64,000 nucleotides of DNA from contig NZ_LHZV01000067.1 in the NCBI RefSeq assembly GCF_001581005.1, forward strand, positions 124,001-188,000, in the 5' to 3' direction. The notes beneath the pieces are model-generated. The model was not told where the DNA came from and made no database searches. It worked only from the letters and a program-made list of their open reading frames with translations. Below, piece by piece: positions 34,578 through 43,982 of the stretch (within the stretch, counting starts at the first letter, position 1; each line of letters begins with the position of its first letter). A program made the position numbers and the translations under genes. Source of the DNA: Acetobacter orleanensis. GTDB lineage: Bacteria > Pseudomonadota > Alphaproteobacteria > Acetobacterales > Acetobacteraceae.

Positions 34578-36320
34578 ATGCACGCCTTGCGTACGCTGCT
34601 GCACCGGGGCGTGCATTACTCTTTCTCCCGGCCTGTATTTGCTAACCTCATCCTGACGGCCAGCATGGCCACGGCAGTCACGGCGGTCGCGCAAACCGCC
34701 ATTGACCCGACGCCGGAGATACTGGCGGCCCATCGCGGTGGCACATTAAAGCTGGTTGCCGCAGCCTCGGGCGGCACGCTGGACCCGCAGATCAATTACA
34801 CCGCCAAATATATCAATCTTTATGCCGTGGTATATGATGGCCTGACCACATTCCGCAAAACTACAGGCCCACGCGGTAATGATGTTGTAGCCGATCTGGC
34901 TGAGGCGCTCCCGGTCCCGCAGGATGGCGGACGAACCTATGTGTTCACCCTCCGGCCGGACATCCATTTTTCCAACGGCAAGCCGCTGACCACCGCCGAT
35001 GTCGTGGCTTCCTTCCGGCGTATTTTCCGCGTTGGCTCACCCACCGCGGGCTCCTTTTATTCCGCCATTGCGGGAGCAGACGCCTGCCTGCAAAGCCCTG
35101 CCACCTGCACCTTAAAAGACGGGCTCTCGGATGACCCGGCGCACCGCACCATCACCTTTCATCTGACCCGACCTGATACCGAGTTCCTGCAAAAGCTGGC
35201 CTTCACGCATGCCGTCATTCTGCCTGCTGATACGCCGGATCATGACATTGGCAACACGCCTGCCCCCGGCACGGGCCCCTATCGCCTTACCTCCTATGAC
35301 CCGAACAAATTTCTGCATCTGGACCGCAACCCCTTTTTCCGGACATGGGACATGCAGGCCCAGCCAGACGGGTATCCGGACCGCATAGACTACAGCTTCG
35401 GCATCCCGGATGAAGCCGCCGTAACGGCTGTTGAAAATGGCCAGTATGACTGGATGGCCGACACCATCCCCATGGACAGGCTGGGGGAACTGGGCAGCCG
35501 CTTTACCGCGCAGACCCATGTGGCACCACATCCGGCGATGTATTTCATCCCCATGAATGTCAATTTGCCGCCGTTCAACCAGCTTAAGGCCCGGCAGGCC
35601 GTTAACTACGCGCTCAACCGCAAAGCCATGGTCATTCTATATGGTGGCCCCGGCATTGCCCGCCCGCTCTGCGGGATGTTGCCGTCCTCGCTCCCGGTCT
35701 CGTCCGATACATGCCTCTACACACGCGGCGCGTCTCCCATGTCTCCGGCGGCACGCTGGTCTGCGCCGGATCTGGAAAAAGCGCGGGCGCTGGTGCGGGA
35801 AAGTGGCACGGCTGGCCAGCATGTCACTTTGGTTACAGCAAATACGAGCATAGATTACGCCATGGGCACATGGCTGCGGGATATGCTGCAAAGCATTGGG
35901 TATCAGGCCACCCTGCGCCCGCTCAGCAGTTCCATGGCGTTCAATTACATGCAGAACTCCGGCAATCATGTGCAGATTGCCTTAAAAGACTGGTCAGCGG
36001 ATTATCCCTCGCCCTCCAATTTTCTGGACGATCTACTGGGCTGCGAGAATTTTCATCCTAATTCGGACAGTTCCATCAACATTCCCGGCTTTTGTAACAA
36101 GCGCATTCAAGCCCTTATGGACCGCGCCAAAACCGATGTTTCCCTTACCCGAGAGCAAACCGACGCGCTCTGGCGCGAGGCCGATCAGTTGGTCATGGAG
36201 CAGGCTCCAGCCGCCCCGGTGATTGAAAAAGATGATGTCATCATCACCTCACCGCGCCTGAAAAATTTCTTTTATACTCAGGTCAATAAACTCTTTTTCT
36301 CACAGGTCTGGCTTCGTTAA
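34578..36320 (+). CDS. ABC transporter substrate-binding protein, peptide/nickel family (SBP_bac_5)
   Basis: A 580-residue family-5 solute-binding protein with an N-terminal hydrophobic segment (about residues 20-38) ending AVAQ, a likely signal peptide. The family features YDGLTTF, the Asp/Thr-rich FTLRPDIHFSNGKPLTTADVVASF block, PGTGPYRL and RQAVNYALNRKAM are present. It would bind oligopeptides in the periplasm. No permease or ATPase gene is next to it, so it is an orphan. AAAGGAAAAAG precedes the ATG. Confidence 0.85.
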   Translation: MHALRTLLHRGVHYSFSRPVFANLILTASMATAVTAVAQTAIDPTPEILAAHRGGTLKLVAAASGGTLDPQINYTAKYINLYAVVYDGLTTFRKTTGPRGNDVVADLAEALPVPQDGGRTYVFTLRPDIHFSNGKPLTTADVVASFRRIFRVGSPTAGSFYSAIAGADACLQSPATCTLKDGLSDDPAHRTITFHLTRPDTEFLQKLAFTHAVILPADTPDHDIGNTPAPGTGPYRLTSYDPNKFLHLDRNPFFRTWDMQAQPDGYPDRIDYSFGIPDEAAVTAVENGQYDWMADTIPMDRLGELGSRFTAQTHVAPHPAMYFIPMNVNLPPFNQLKARQAVNYALNRKAMVILYGGPGIARPLCGMLPSSLPVSSDTCLYTRGASPMSPAARWSAPDLEKARALVRESGTAGQHVTLVTANTSIDYAMGTWLRDMLQSIGYQATLRPLSSSMAFNYMQNSGNHVQIALKDWSADYPSPSNFLDDLLGCENFHPNSDSSINIPGFCNKRIQALMDRAKTDVSLTREQTDALWREADQLVMEQAPAAPVIEKDDVIITSPRLKNFFYTQVNKLFFSQVWLR

Positions 36321-36328
36321 CACGCCGG

Positions 36329-36490
36329 TGTGCATAACTCTGCGCCAGACCTGACAGATCCCATGCTTTACGCCTTGATGCTCTTTATCCACAGAATCTG
36401 TGGATGAAAGCCGGGACAACACCGGGATGACCCTGCATATCGTGCGCAAAACCCTCCCCACCCGATAAAAAGCATTCGGTTTTATGCACT
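36329..36490. other. Cluster of DnaA-box-like sites
   Basis: TTATGCACA on the minus strand at 36329-36337 and TTATCCACA on the plus strand at 36385-36393 are exact matches to TTATNCACA. TCATCCACA (minus, 36399-36407) and TTATGCACT (plus, 36482-36490) differ by one base. Four sites in 162 bp, outside genes, are far more than expected by chance. They mark a DnaA-binding locus: a candidate replication origin or a DnaA-titration site. Confidence 0.5.
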
Positions 36491-36657
36491 GACCAATCAG
36501 CGCAGCCCCCTTCCAAACGGCTCTGTAACACCGCAACTCGTGAGAACAACGCGCTACCTGTCACACCTGCGGCTTTCAGATCCGCACAGGGACGACAATT
36601 ACGCGCCTTCTCCAAAGCAACATCTGCGCGCGTTTATCGAGAGACCCCAAAGACAAT

Positions 36658-36688
36658 AAAAAAGGGCGGACAGAATAACTGCCCACCC
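36658..36688 (-). terminator. Intrinsic terminator after pstS
   Basis: On the minus strand GGGTGGGCAG (36679-36688) pairs with CTGTCCGCCC (36664-36673) with two G-U pairs, a five-base loop and a run of six Ts (complement of 36658-36663). Confidence 0.8.
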
Positions 36689-36740
36689 ATTCTTCTATCC
36701 GGAAGTTTTTTCAACACAGGCAGCATAAAGCCCGCGCCGT

Positions 36741-37793
36741 TTACTCGTTTGGTGCTTCTTTGTGTGTCAGCTTGTCTAGCGCACCAAGCGCCATGCCACG
36801 CACGCGCGCCGGAATAGGCACGTAGTCCAGCTTACGGCTGGCGGCTTCCCCATTTGTCAGCCCCCAGCGGAAAAATGTTCTGACAGCCTGACCATGCGCG
36901 GTCCCGGCGGAATGCTCCGGCACCAGAACATAGGTCGTGGTCACAATGGGCCATGCTCCCGCGCCGCTACTATCAGAAAGTGCTGCGGTCAGAGTTTTAT
37001 CGTCCCACTGAGCAGCATCCGCCGCTTTGGCGAAGCTTTCTGCGGACGCTGTGACAAACTCGCCAGCCTTGTTCTGTAGCTGCACCATCGGCAGATGGTT
37101 GCGTTCAGCGTAGGCATATTCCACGTAGCCTATGCTGCCTTCTGTGTTGGCCACGTAAGACGCAATACCGTCATTCCCACGCGTGCCAGACCCGGCAGGC
37201 CAGTCAACCGATGTCCCGCGCCCAATGGAAGAACGCCATGCGGGAGAAACCCGCCCCAGATAATCCGTAAAAACAAATGTTGTGCCCGAGCCGTCCGCCC
37301 GATGCATCGGCGCCACGGACAGATCCGGCAACGTCAAACCCGGATTAAGAGCGGCAATACGCGGGTCATTCCACGCGCTGATGCTCCCATCATACAGCCC
37401 AGCCAGCACCGGGCCTGTCAGCTGCAAAGCACCGTCCGGCACACCCGGCACGTTGACGATCACAACAATGCCGCCAATGCTGGTGGGAAACTGCATCAGA
37501 TGCCCGGCTTGCAGCTTGTCCGGGGCCATCGGGGCATCGGATGCGCCAAAATCCACCGTGCCCGCCAGAACCATATTCTGCCCCGCACCGGAGCCTATGG
37601 TCTGATAGTTCACCCGCACCCCGGTGCTTTCAGATGAGGCCGCGGACCACGCCTGATAAAGAGGGGCTGCAAAACTGGAGCCCGCCCCGGTAATTTCTTC
37701 CGCGTGCAGGCTCTGCGCGCCGCACACAAGCAGCGCGGTTGAGAGCAGGGCCAGCCGTGCGCCCTTTTGCAGGCGTGTTGCGCGATGTGTCAT
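36741..37793 (-). CDS. pstS: Phosphate ABC transporter substrate-binding protein PstS
   Basis: PstS, 350 residues, a periplasmic phosphate-binding protein. A signal peptide ends near LHA-EE (about residue 31), and the mature start ITGAGSSFAAPLYQAW is the family signature. The phosphate-binding residues sit in GSGAGQ, DFGASDAPM and RADGSGTTFVF. pstC, pstA, pstB and phoU are not adjacent, so it is separated from its transporter. It begins 44 bases after pheT on the same strand; a GGAG lies upstream. It could be read through from pheT or have its own promoter inside pheT. Confidence 0.9.
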   Translation of the reverse strand: MTHRATRLQKGARLALLSTALLVCGAQSLHAEEITGAGSSFAAPLYQAWSAASSESTGVRVNYQTIGSGAGQNMVLAGTVDFGASDAPMAPDKLQAGHLMQFPTSIGGIVVIVNVPGVPDGALQLTGPVLAGLYDGSISAWNDPRIAALNPGLTLPDLSVAPMHRADGSGTTFVFTDYLGRVSPAWRSSIGRGTSVDWPAGSGTRGNDGIASYVANTEGSIGYVEYAYAERNHLPMVQLQNKAGEFVTASAESFAKAADAAQWDDKTLTAALSDSSGAGAWPIVTTTYVLVPEHSAGTAHGQAVRTFFRWGLTNGEAASRKLDYVPIPARVRGMALGALDKLTHKEAPNE

Positions 37794-37837
37794 GATCTCT
37801 GCGCTCCGTTACCGGTTCCGTCCTGTCACCCTGCGCC

Positions 37838-40297
37838 TCAGCGCAGGGTTGCTCCCGTTGCCTTGGTGACTGCGGCAACAATACGCTCGGAAACAGCCTC
37901 CAGTTCCGCATCCGTCAGGCTTTTCTCCACGGGCTGTAAGGTCACTTCCACCCCCATGGAGCGATAGCCTTCCGGCACATGCTGGCCTTCATACAGGTCA
38001 AACAGGCTGACATCGGCCACAAGGGTACGGTCCGCGCCTTTCACTGCTTTCAGCAGTTTTTCACCCGGCACATCGCGCGCCACGACAAACGCAAAGTCAC
38101 GCCGCACAGGCTGGAAGGCAGAAAGCTCGGGCGCGGCTTTCTTGCGCCGTTTTGGGTCTGGCACGGCATCAAGCAGGATTTCAAACCCGACAACCGGCAC
38201 GTCAATCCCTTCCGCTTGCAACAGGGAGGGATGCAGTTCCCCAAAATACCCCAGCACCATTTTCGGCCCCTGCCGCAGCGTACCGGAGCGGCCCGGATGG
38301 TACCAGGACGGCGCATCCGGCGTGGTGCTCAGCCCTTCAACCGCTACGCCAAGCTGGATCAGCAATTCCAGCGCATCGGCCTTGGCGGCCCAGAGAGACA
38401 CACCTGTGCTGGCCTGCCCCGGATAGCGCGGCGTATGCCCAGCACGGAGACCGGCGGCAATCTGCTGCTGTCCATCTTCCGAGAACCCGGCCCCGATTTC
38501 AAACAGACCAATATCCGCCCAGCCCCGCGCGGCATTCCGCTGGCTGGCCGCAACCAGATTGACCATGGGGGTGGGGCGCATCTGGTCCAGATCAGACGCA
38601 ATGGGGTTGAGCAGACGCAGGCTATCGGGCGCACCGCCAAACCGCAGCGCGTCCTCATGCGAGACAAAGGAGAACCCGACCGTTTCCACCAGCCCACGCG
38701 CAGCCATCACCCGACGGGCACGCGCCGCACGCGCCTGACGCGGCGTGAGAGCCACACCCGGCACCACGCTGACAGGCGGCAACGGCACAGGCGGCACGGT
38801 GCCCAGCCCTTTCAGGCGCAGCACTTCTTCCACCAGATCACTCTCGGCTTCAATCTGCTCAACGCCTTCCGCAGCGCGCGCAGCCTGATCGACTGGCAGA
38901 TCGCGCCCCTGTGCCAGAATGGGCTTCTGGGCAATATCATTGCGCCATGAGGGCACGCTAGCGCGAACATGCGTATCCGTCCGCTCCTGCACCTCAAACC
39001 CAAGTTTTTCCAGCAGCGCCACGCTTTCCTGCGCCGGCACGTCCAGACCACCAAGGTCCCGCAGGCGGCTAAACCGCAGGGTCGCTTCCCGCTGCCATGC
39101 GGGCTGTTCCCCAGCAGAGACAACCTCACTGGCCTCACCACCGCACAGATCAATAATCATGCGGGTGGCTGCTTCCATAGCCGCAACAGGCAAGGCCGGG
39201 TCCACACCGCGCTCGAAGCGATAGCTGGAATCAGAAGACAACCCGAGGCGACGGCAGCTCAGCGCAATATGCACGGGGTCAAACAGCGCACACTCCACGA
39301 ACACATCCGTGGTGCCTTCATCCGCGCCAGACGCCTCACCACCCATGATGCCAGCCACGGACTGCACACCATTGGCATCGGTAATCACGCAATCTTCTGG
39401 CGAGACCGTATAATCCTGCCCATCAAGTGCCTTGAATGTCTCCCCAGCCCCGCGACACAGGGTCAGGCGGTTTCCAGAAAGTTTTTTAATATCAAAAACA
39501 TGCAGCGGGCGGCCAAGATCAAAGCAGAAGTAATTGGTAATATCCACCAACGTGGAAATAGACCTCAGACCTACGCTTTCCAGCTTGCGCCGCAGCCATT
39601 CCGGGCTGGGGCCATTTTTCACACCGCGCACCGTCCGGCCCAGCACCCACGGGCAGGCTTCCAGATAAGCGTTTTCCCACATGACGGGTGAGTCAAACGT
39701 CCCTTCTACCGCTTCGGCCATCCATGGGCGCAGGGTGCCCAGACCGGCCGCAGCGAGATCACGCGCAATACCGCGCACACTCAACGCATCCCCCCGGTTG
39801 GGAGTAATGGCGATTTCAATCACCGCATCATCCAACCCGGCAAAATCAGCATAGGACTGGCCGGGAAACGTATCCTCCGGCAGTTCCGCAATGCCGCTGC
39901 TTTCTTCCCCCAGACCCAGCTCACGCAGGGAGCACAGCATCCCGCCGCTTTCTTCCCCACGAATCTTGCCAGCCTTGATGGTAATATCCAGCCCCGGCAC
40001 GTAGGTGCCCGGCTTTGCAAAAATCACGGCCAGTCCGGCGCGAGCGTTGGGCGCGCCACACACAACCTGCACATTATTCAGGCCCGGTCCGGCATCCACA
40101 CGGCAGACCTGAAGACGGTCCGCATTCGGGTGCTGGGTGGCTTCCAGAATACGCCCGGTCAGGAACGGCTCCAGTGCTGCACCGGGGTTTTCCACCCCTT
40201 CGACCTCAAGGCCAATCTGGTTCAGAGCAGCGCAGATTTCCGCAAGTGTAGCGGACGTTTCCAGATGGTCATACAGCCATGAAAGCGTAAATTTCAT
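37838..40297 (-). CDS. pheT: Phenylalanine--tRNA ligase beta subunit
   Basis: PheT, 819 residues, the editing and tRNA-binding subunit of PheRS. Domains: N-terminal EMAP-like tRNA-binding domain (about 40-150), B3/B4 editing domain (GRPLHVFDIKK, 200-375), B5 (about 405-500), the catalytic-like core, and a C-terminal anticodon-binding FDX-ACB domain. An extra segment of about 28 residues (456-484) interrupts the B5 domain between SWRNDI and ESDLVEEVL, which are adjacent in most PheT. It follows pheS after 3 bases. Confidence 0.95.
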   Translation of the reverse strand: MKFTLSWLYDHLETSATLAEICAALNQIGLEVEGVENPGAALEPFLTGRILEATQHPNADRLQVCRVDAGPGLNNVQVVCGAPNARAGLAVIFAKPGTYVPGLDITIKAGKIRGEESGGMLCSLRELGLGEESSGIAELPEDTFPGQSYADFAGLDDAVIEIAITPNRGDALSVRGIARDLAAAGLGTLRPWMAEAVEGTFDSPVMWENAYLEACPWVLGRTVRGVKNGPSPEWLRRKLESVGLRSISTLVDITNYFCFDLGRPLHVFDIKKLSGNRLTLCRGAGETFKALDGQDYTVSPEDCVITDANGVQSVAGIMGGEASGADEGTTDVFVECALFDPVHIALSCRRLGLSSDSSYRFERGVDPALPVAAMEAATRMIIDLCGGEASEVVSAGEQPAWQREATLRFSRLRDLGGLDVPAQESVALLEKLGFEVQERTDTHVRASVPSWRNDIAQKPILAQGRDLPVDQAARAAEGVEQIEAESDLVEEVLRLKGLGTVPPVPLPPVSVVPGVALTPRQARAARARRVMAARGLVETVGFSFVSHEDALRFGGAPDSLRLLNPIASDLDQMRPTPMVNLVAASQRNAARGWADIGLFEIGAGFSEDGQQQIAAGLRAGHTPRYPGQASTGVSLWAAKADALELLIQLGVAVEGLSTTPDAPSWYHPGRSGTLRQGPKMVLGYFGELHPSLLQAEGIDVPVVGFEILLDAVPDPKRRKKAAPELSAFQPVRRDFAFVVARDVPGEKLLKAVKGADRTLVADVSLFDLYEGQHVPEGYRSMGVEVTLQPVEKSLTDAELEAVSERIVAAVTKATGATLR

Positions 40298-40300
40298 GTC

Positions 40301-41371
40301 TTACACCCCTTCGTGCAGCAGTGCGGGCGCAAGCGGGTCAGACCCGTAATGACGCAGCCAGCGAATATCACTCTCATAAAACGAACGCAGGTCCGGAATA
40401 CCATTTTTCAGCATGGTCAGGCGTTCAATCCCCATCCCGAAGGCAAAACCCTGCCATTCACGCGGGTCCAGACCACAGTTGGCCAGAACGCGGGCATGAA
40501 TCATGCCCGAACCCAGCACTTCCAGCCAGTCTTCCCCACCACCGATCTCACCCGTACGGCGAGACCAGCCGATATCCACTTCCATGGACGGTTCAGTAAA
40601 CGGGAAGTAGGAGGAGCGGAAGCGTACCGGGAGGTCGGGTTTGTCAAAAAACACCCGCAGGAACTCGATCAGACAGCCCTTGAGATGCCCCAGCGTAATA
40701 CCCTGCCCGACCACCAGACCTTCGCACTGGTGGAACATGGGCGAATGGGTCGCATCATGGTCGGCGCGGTAGGTGCGGCCGGGGCAGATCACGCGGATGG
40801 GTGGCTTCTGGCTGAGCATCGTGCGGATCTGCACGCCGGATGTCTGGGTGCGCAGCACACGCGCCACGTCCAGCCCCGGCACGGGCGGCAGATAGAAGGT
40901 GTCATGATCGGTCCGGGCGGGGTGATGGTCCGGCGTATTCAGGGCGGAGAAGTTGTGCCAGTCCGTCTCGATATCCGGCCCTTCCGCAACGCTAAAGCCC
41001 ATGGACCCGAAAATGGCGGTCATTTCCTCCACAGCGCGGCTGATGGGGTGAATGGAACCCTGCACCGTGACCGGCGGCGGCAGACTGACATCCACGCGCT
41101 CGGCCACCAGACGGGCCTCAAGAGCCGCGGCTTCTAGCGCCTGCCCACGGTCTTCAACCGCCCGGGTCAGGTCATCCCGCAGGCGGTTTAGCGCCACGCC
41201 GCGCGCCTTGCGCTCATCCGGGGCCATTTTCCCCAGCGCCTTGAGCAACGCTGTCAGGCGGCCTGATTTACCAAGCGTGCCCACACGCACGGCATCCCAT
41301 GCCCGCATATCAGCCGCACCGGCCAGTTCCGACAGGACGTCCTGCCGGAGAATCTCAAGATCGTCGCTCAT
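40301..41371 (-). CDS. pheS: Phenylalanine--tRNA ligase alpha subunit
   Basis: PheS, 356 residues, the catalytic class II synthetase subunit that charges tRNA-Phe. An N-terminal coiled coil (about 1-95) is followed by motif 2 (GRTYRADHDATHSPMFHQ) and motif 3 (FAFGMGIERLTML). pheT follows after 3 bases. A terminator-like hairpin separates it from rplT, so it may have its own start as well as read-through. Confidence 0.96.
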   Translation of the reverse strand: MSDDLEILRQDVLSELAGAADMRAWDAVRVGTLGKSGRLTALLKALGKMAPDERKARGVALNRLRDDLTRAVEDRGQALEAAALEARLVAERVDVSLPPPVTVQGSIHPISRAVEEMTAIFGSMGFSVAEGPDIETDWHNFSALNTPDHHPARTDHDTFYLPPVPGLDVARVLRTQTSGVQIRTMLSQKPPIRVICPGRTYRADHDATHSPMFHQCEGLVVGQGITLGHLKGCLIEFLRVFFDKPDLPVRFRSSYFPFTEPSMEVDIGWSRRTGEIGGGEDWLEVLGSGMIHARVLANCGLDPREWQGFAFGMGIERLTMLKNGIPDLRSFYESDIRWLRHYGSDPLAPALLHEGV

Positions 41372-41466
41372 GAAACCTCACACGAGAGGGGAAAATGCTC
41401 TCAGGCGGATAGCCGCTCCGCCGCGCCGAGAAAACCCCTCAACCGGAAAAAGCAGACCACCAGAAC

Positions 41467-41497
41467 AAAAAAGGCCGCCCTTGCGGACGGCCTTTTT
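41467..41497. terminator. Terminator/attenuator hairpin between rplT and pheS
   Basis: AAAAAAGGCCGCCC (41467-41480) pairs with GGACGGCCTTTTT (41485-41497) around a TTGC loop. The A/T symmetry gives a T-run in both directions; in the operon direction it ends the rplT message or sets its ratio to pheST. No Phe-rich leader peptide is seen nearby. Confidence 0.75.
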
Positions 41498-41519
41498 CAG
41501 GGCAAATCGGCCAGAAGCC

Positions 41520-41879
41520 TCAGGCAGCCAGAGCGGCCTGAGCTTTCTTCACGATTTCCGCAAACGTTGCGGCGTCATCAAAAGCGATGGCGGCCAGAAC
41601 TTTACGGTCGATTTCAATGCCAGCCTTGTCCAGCCCGTTGATGAAACGGCTGTAGGTCAGGCCGTGCTCACGCACAGCAGCATTGATACGCTGGATCCAC
41701 AGAGCGCGGAATTCGCGCTTTTTGTTCCGGCGGTCGCGGTATGCGTACTGGAGAGACTTTTCAAGCCGTTCCAGAGCAATACGGTAGTTTGTAGAAGACC
41801 GACCACGAAAGCCCTTGGACATGTCCAGAACTTTTTTGTGACGGGCGTGGGTTGTTACACCGCGTTTTACACGTGCCAT
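41520..41879 (-). CDS. rplT: 50S ribosomal protein L20
   Basis: Ribosomal protein L20, 119 residues, an assembly-initiating 23S-binding protein. The highly basic start ([18 protein letters not shown]), the [14 protein letters not shown] block and [19 protein letters not shown] are family signatures. It follows rpmI after 14 bases. Confidence 0.97.
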   Translation of the reverse strand: MARVKRGVTTHARHKKVLDMSKGFRGRSSTNYRIALERLEKSLQYAYRDRRNKKREFRALWIQRINAAVREHGLTYSRFINGLDKAGIEIDRKVLAAIAFDDAATFAEIVKKAQAALAA

Positions 41880-41893
41880 ATCTCAGATGCTCC

Positions 41894-42097
41894 TCAAACC
41901 AGCCCGTAGGGTGCCCACTGCTTGACGGTACGACCGTCCTGCGGTGTCATCACCTGTGCGCCACGGTTGGTGCGCTTCATTTTCTGCGGACGCTTGATCA
42001 TGCCGTGACGTTTACCGCACGGACCTGAGAGCACCTTGCCGGTCGCGGTGATTTTGAACCGCTTTTTGACCGACGACTTGGTCTTCATCTTGGGCAT
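41894..42097 (-). CDS. rpmI: 50S ribosomal protein L35
   Basis: Ribosomal protein L35, 67 residues, very basic ([22 protein letters not shown]). It is the first gene of rpmI-rplT-pheS-pheT. infC, which often precedes it in other bacteria, is not here; the region upstream is intergenic and divergent to a dehydrogenase gene. Confidence 0.96.
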   Translation of the reverse strand: MPKMKTKSSVKKRFKITATGKVLSGPCGKRHGMIKRPQKMKRTNRGAQVMTPQDGRTVKQWAPYGLV

Positions 42098-42497
42098 TTC
42101 TTTACTCCTGAAAGCTCGAACCGCGCCCCTCTGTCACCAGAGCGGCAAAACACGGCCGGGCATGCCCCACAAGCCCGGACGCGTGTAACGAAGCCGCTCA
42201 CATAACGGAAAGTGTTGAGAGTTTCAAGCCGCATCTATCCGGGATTTTTCAACCTATCCATGATAGGCTTGCCCGAAGTCAGACTTTTGCCGTGTGCGTC
42301 CTATTCCACCGCAGCCTCGGCTGCACAGCACGGCAAAAGCGCGCAGGACACGCCCCCTCTTGCTTCACGCGGGCAACCAGCCGCTCTCCTGCGCTTTATT
42401 CTGATACTTGAAAACCGCGTGCAGCACAGCCGTTCAAGAGGCTGTGGTTAAACGTTTTTCTGCCTGCACCGGACCTGATCTGACACCAGAACAAGGT
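42098..42497. other. Divergent intergenic region, rpmI / mannitol-dehydrogenase-family gene
   Basis: A 400-bp region that must hold the ribosomal-protein promoter and leader. A 6-bp hairpin (CCGGGC at 42156-42161 with GCCCGG at 42173-42178) lies about 60 bases from the rpmI start. I see no gene; the dehydrogenase frame is open back to a TTG at 42408, but that extension is not family-like. Confidence 0.5.
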
Positions 42498-43982
42498 ATG
42501 CCGATTTCCATGATTGCCCTTTCCAACACAACGCTCAACCAACTCCCCCCGCAGGTGCTCGTTCCTGCATATGACCGCAGCAAAACCACACCGGGCATTG
42601 CTCATCTGGCGGTCGGCAATTTTCACCGGGCACATCAGGCGCTGTATCTTGATCGGGTTCTGGCGCGCCCCGGCCAGCAGAACTGGGCCATTGTCGGCAT
42701 CGGCCTGCGCGACAATGCGCGGGAAACCCGTCGGGCGACGATCATGGCCGAGCAGGATTGCCTCTATACCTTAACCGAGTTCGCACCTGACAATACGCAC
42801 ACAACCCGCGTTCTGGGAGCTATCACGGATTATATACAAGCCGCGAAGGACCGCACCGCCACCATCCGACGTCTGGCCGACCCCGCCATTAAAATTGTCA
42901 GCCTGACAATTACGGAAGGCGGCTATTATGTGGATGCCAGCGGCAAATTTATGCTGAAAGACCCCGCCATTGCCGAAGACCTGAAACGCCCGGTGCCAGA
43001 AACAGCGTTCGGACTGGTAACGGAAGCCCTGCGCCTGCGCCGTGATAACGGCACCGGCCCCTTTACCGTGCTGACCTGTGACAACCTGCGTGACAATGGC
43101 AGCATTGCCCGCACCGCTTTTTGCGCATTTGCAGAGGCGCGGGACCCGGCTCTGGGTGCGTGGATCAGAAAAAACGTGACGTTTCCCTCCACCATGGTCG
43201 ACCGCATCACCCCATCCGTGACCGAGGCGGACACCATCCGGCTGGATGATATGAGCGGCATTGCCGACCAGATGCCGCTCTTTGCGGAAGACTTTACGCA
43301 ATGGGTTATTGAGGACAACTTCTGCGCGGGCCGCCCGGAACTGGAGGCTGTCGGTGTGGAATTCACCGATGATGTCGGCCCTTATGAGCAAGTAAAATTG
43401 CGAATGCTCAATGCATCCCACTCCATGCTCGCCCTGCCCGGCCTGCTGATGGATTATGACACCGTGCCCCATGCCATGGGAGATGCGGCCTTAGTCACGC
43501 TGCTGGAGCAGTTTCTAGCACAGGATGCCGCGCCATTTATAACGCCACCCCAAGGCGTTTCTCTGCATGACTACGCCCATCAGGTGCTGCATCGCTTCCG
43601 CAACGCGGCTGTTGGCGACCAGCTTCTGCGCATTGCGTCAGACAGTGCTTCCAAGTTGCCGGTTTTCTGGGCTGATACTGTCAAAGGTGTGCTGAAAGCG
43701 AACGCTGACCATCGGCGCATCGCCTTTGGCATTGCCTGCTTTCTGGAATATCTGCGCGGAGAAACCGAAAGCAAAAAACCTTATACGCTTTCCGAGCCCG
43801 GCCTGCCGGAGCATGCCAGAGCACTGGCTTTGCAGGACGATCTGGCCGCAGGACTGACCATGCCCGTCTTTGCAGGCTGGGGTCTGGAGCAGTATCCTGC
43901 TTTTGTGAAAGATGTCGTCACACTGCGCAGCAGCCTCCGCACACACGGGGCGCGCGCAACACTTCAGCAACTGGACCTGTAA
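42498..43982 (+). CDS. Mannitol 2-dehydrogenase / fructuronate reductase family oxidoreductase
   Basis: A 494-residue long-chain polyol dehydrogenase. The N-terminal coenzyme fold shows HLAVGNFHRAHQALYLD, and the catalytic set K300, N305 and H308 (VKLRMLNASHSML) has exactly the spacing of mannitol 2-dehydrogenase. The ATG at 42498 gives the usual length of about 494; the frame extends 30 codons upstream to a TTG without family similarity. It likely interconverts D-mannitol and D-fructose with NAD(H), though fructuronate or related substrates cannot be excluded. It is a single-gene unit. Confidence 0.85.
   Translation: MPISMIALSNTTLNQLPPQVLVPAYDRSKTTPGIAHLAVGNFHRAHQALYLDRVLARPGQQNWAIVGIGLRDNARETRRATIMAEQDCLYTLTEFAPDNTHTTRVLGAITDYIQAAKDRTATIRRLADPAIKIVSLTITEGGYYVDASGKFMLKDPAIAEDLKRPVPETAFGLVTEALRLRRDNGTGPFTVLTCDNLRDNGSIARTAFCAFAEARDPALGAWIRKNVTFPSTMVDRITPSVTEADTIRLDDMSGIADQMPLFAEDFTQWVIEDNFCAGRPELEAVGVEFTDDVGPYEQVKLRMLNASHSMLALPGLLMDYDTVPHAMGDAALVTLLEQFLAQDAAPFITPPQGVSLHDYAHQVLHRFRNAAVGDQLLRIASDSASKLPVFWADTVKGVLKANADHRRIAFGIACFLEYLRGETESKKPYTLSEPGLPEHARALALQDDLAAGLTMPVFAGWGLEQYPAFVKDVVTLRSSLRTHGARATLQQLDL

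Larger units (their letters stand above)
36321..36740. other. Intergenic region with DnaA-box cluster
   Basis: A 420-bp gene-free stretch between convergent genes. It holds four DnaA-box-like 9-mers (separate entry), an 8-bp hairpin ATCCACAG-AAT-CTGTGGAT at 36387-36405, and the pstS terminator. No open frame with a ribosome site is seen. A strongly AT-rich unwinding element is not obvious. Confidence 0.6.

Noticed and set aside
36321-36740. Definite oriC call
   Set aside because: The DnaA boxes are real, but no AT-rich unwinding region, origin-linked genes or skew data are available; it is kept as a candidate only.
37979-38950. 323-codon plus-strand frame in pheT
   Set aside because: Antisense to pheT; Arg/His/Gln-rich translation typical of GC-rich shadows.
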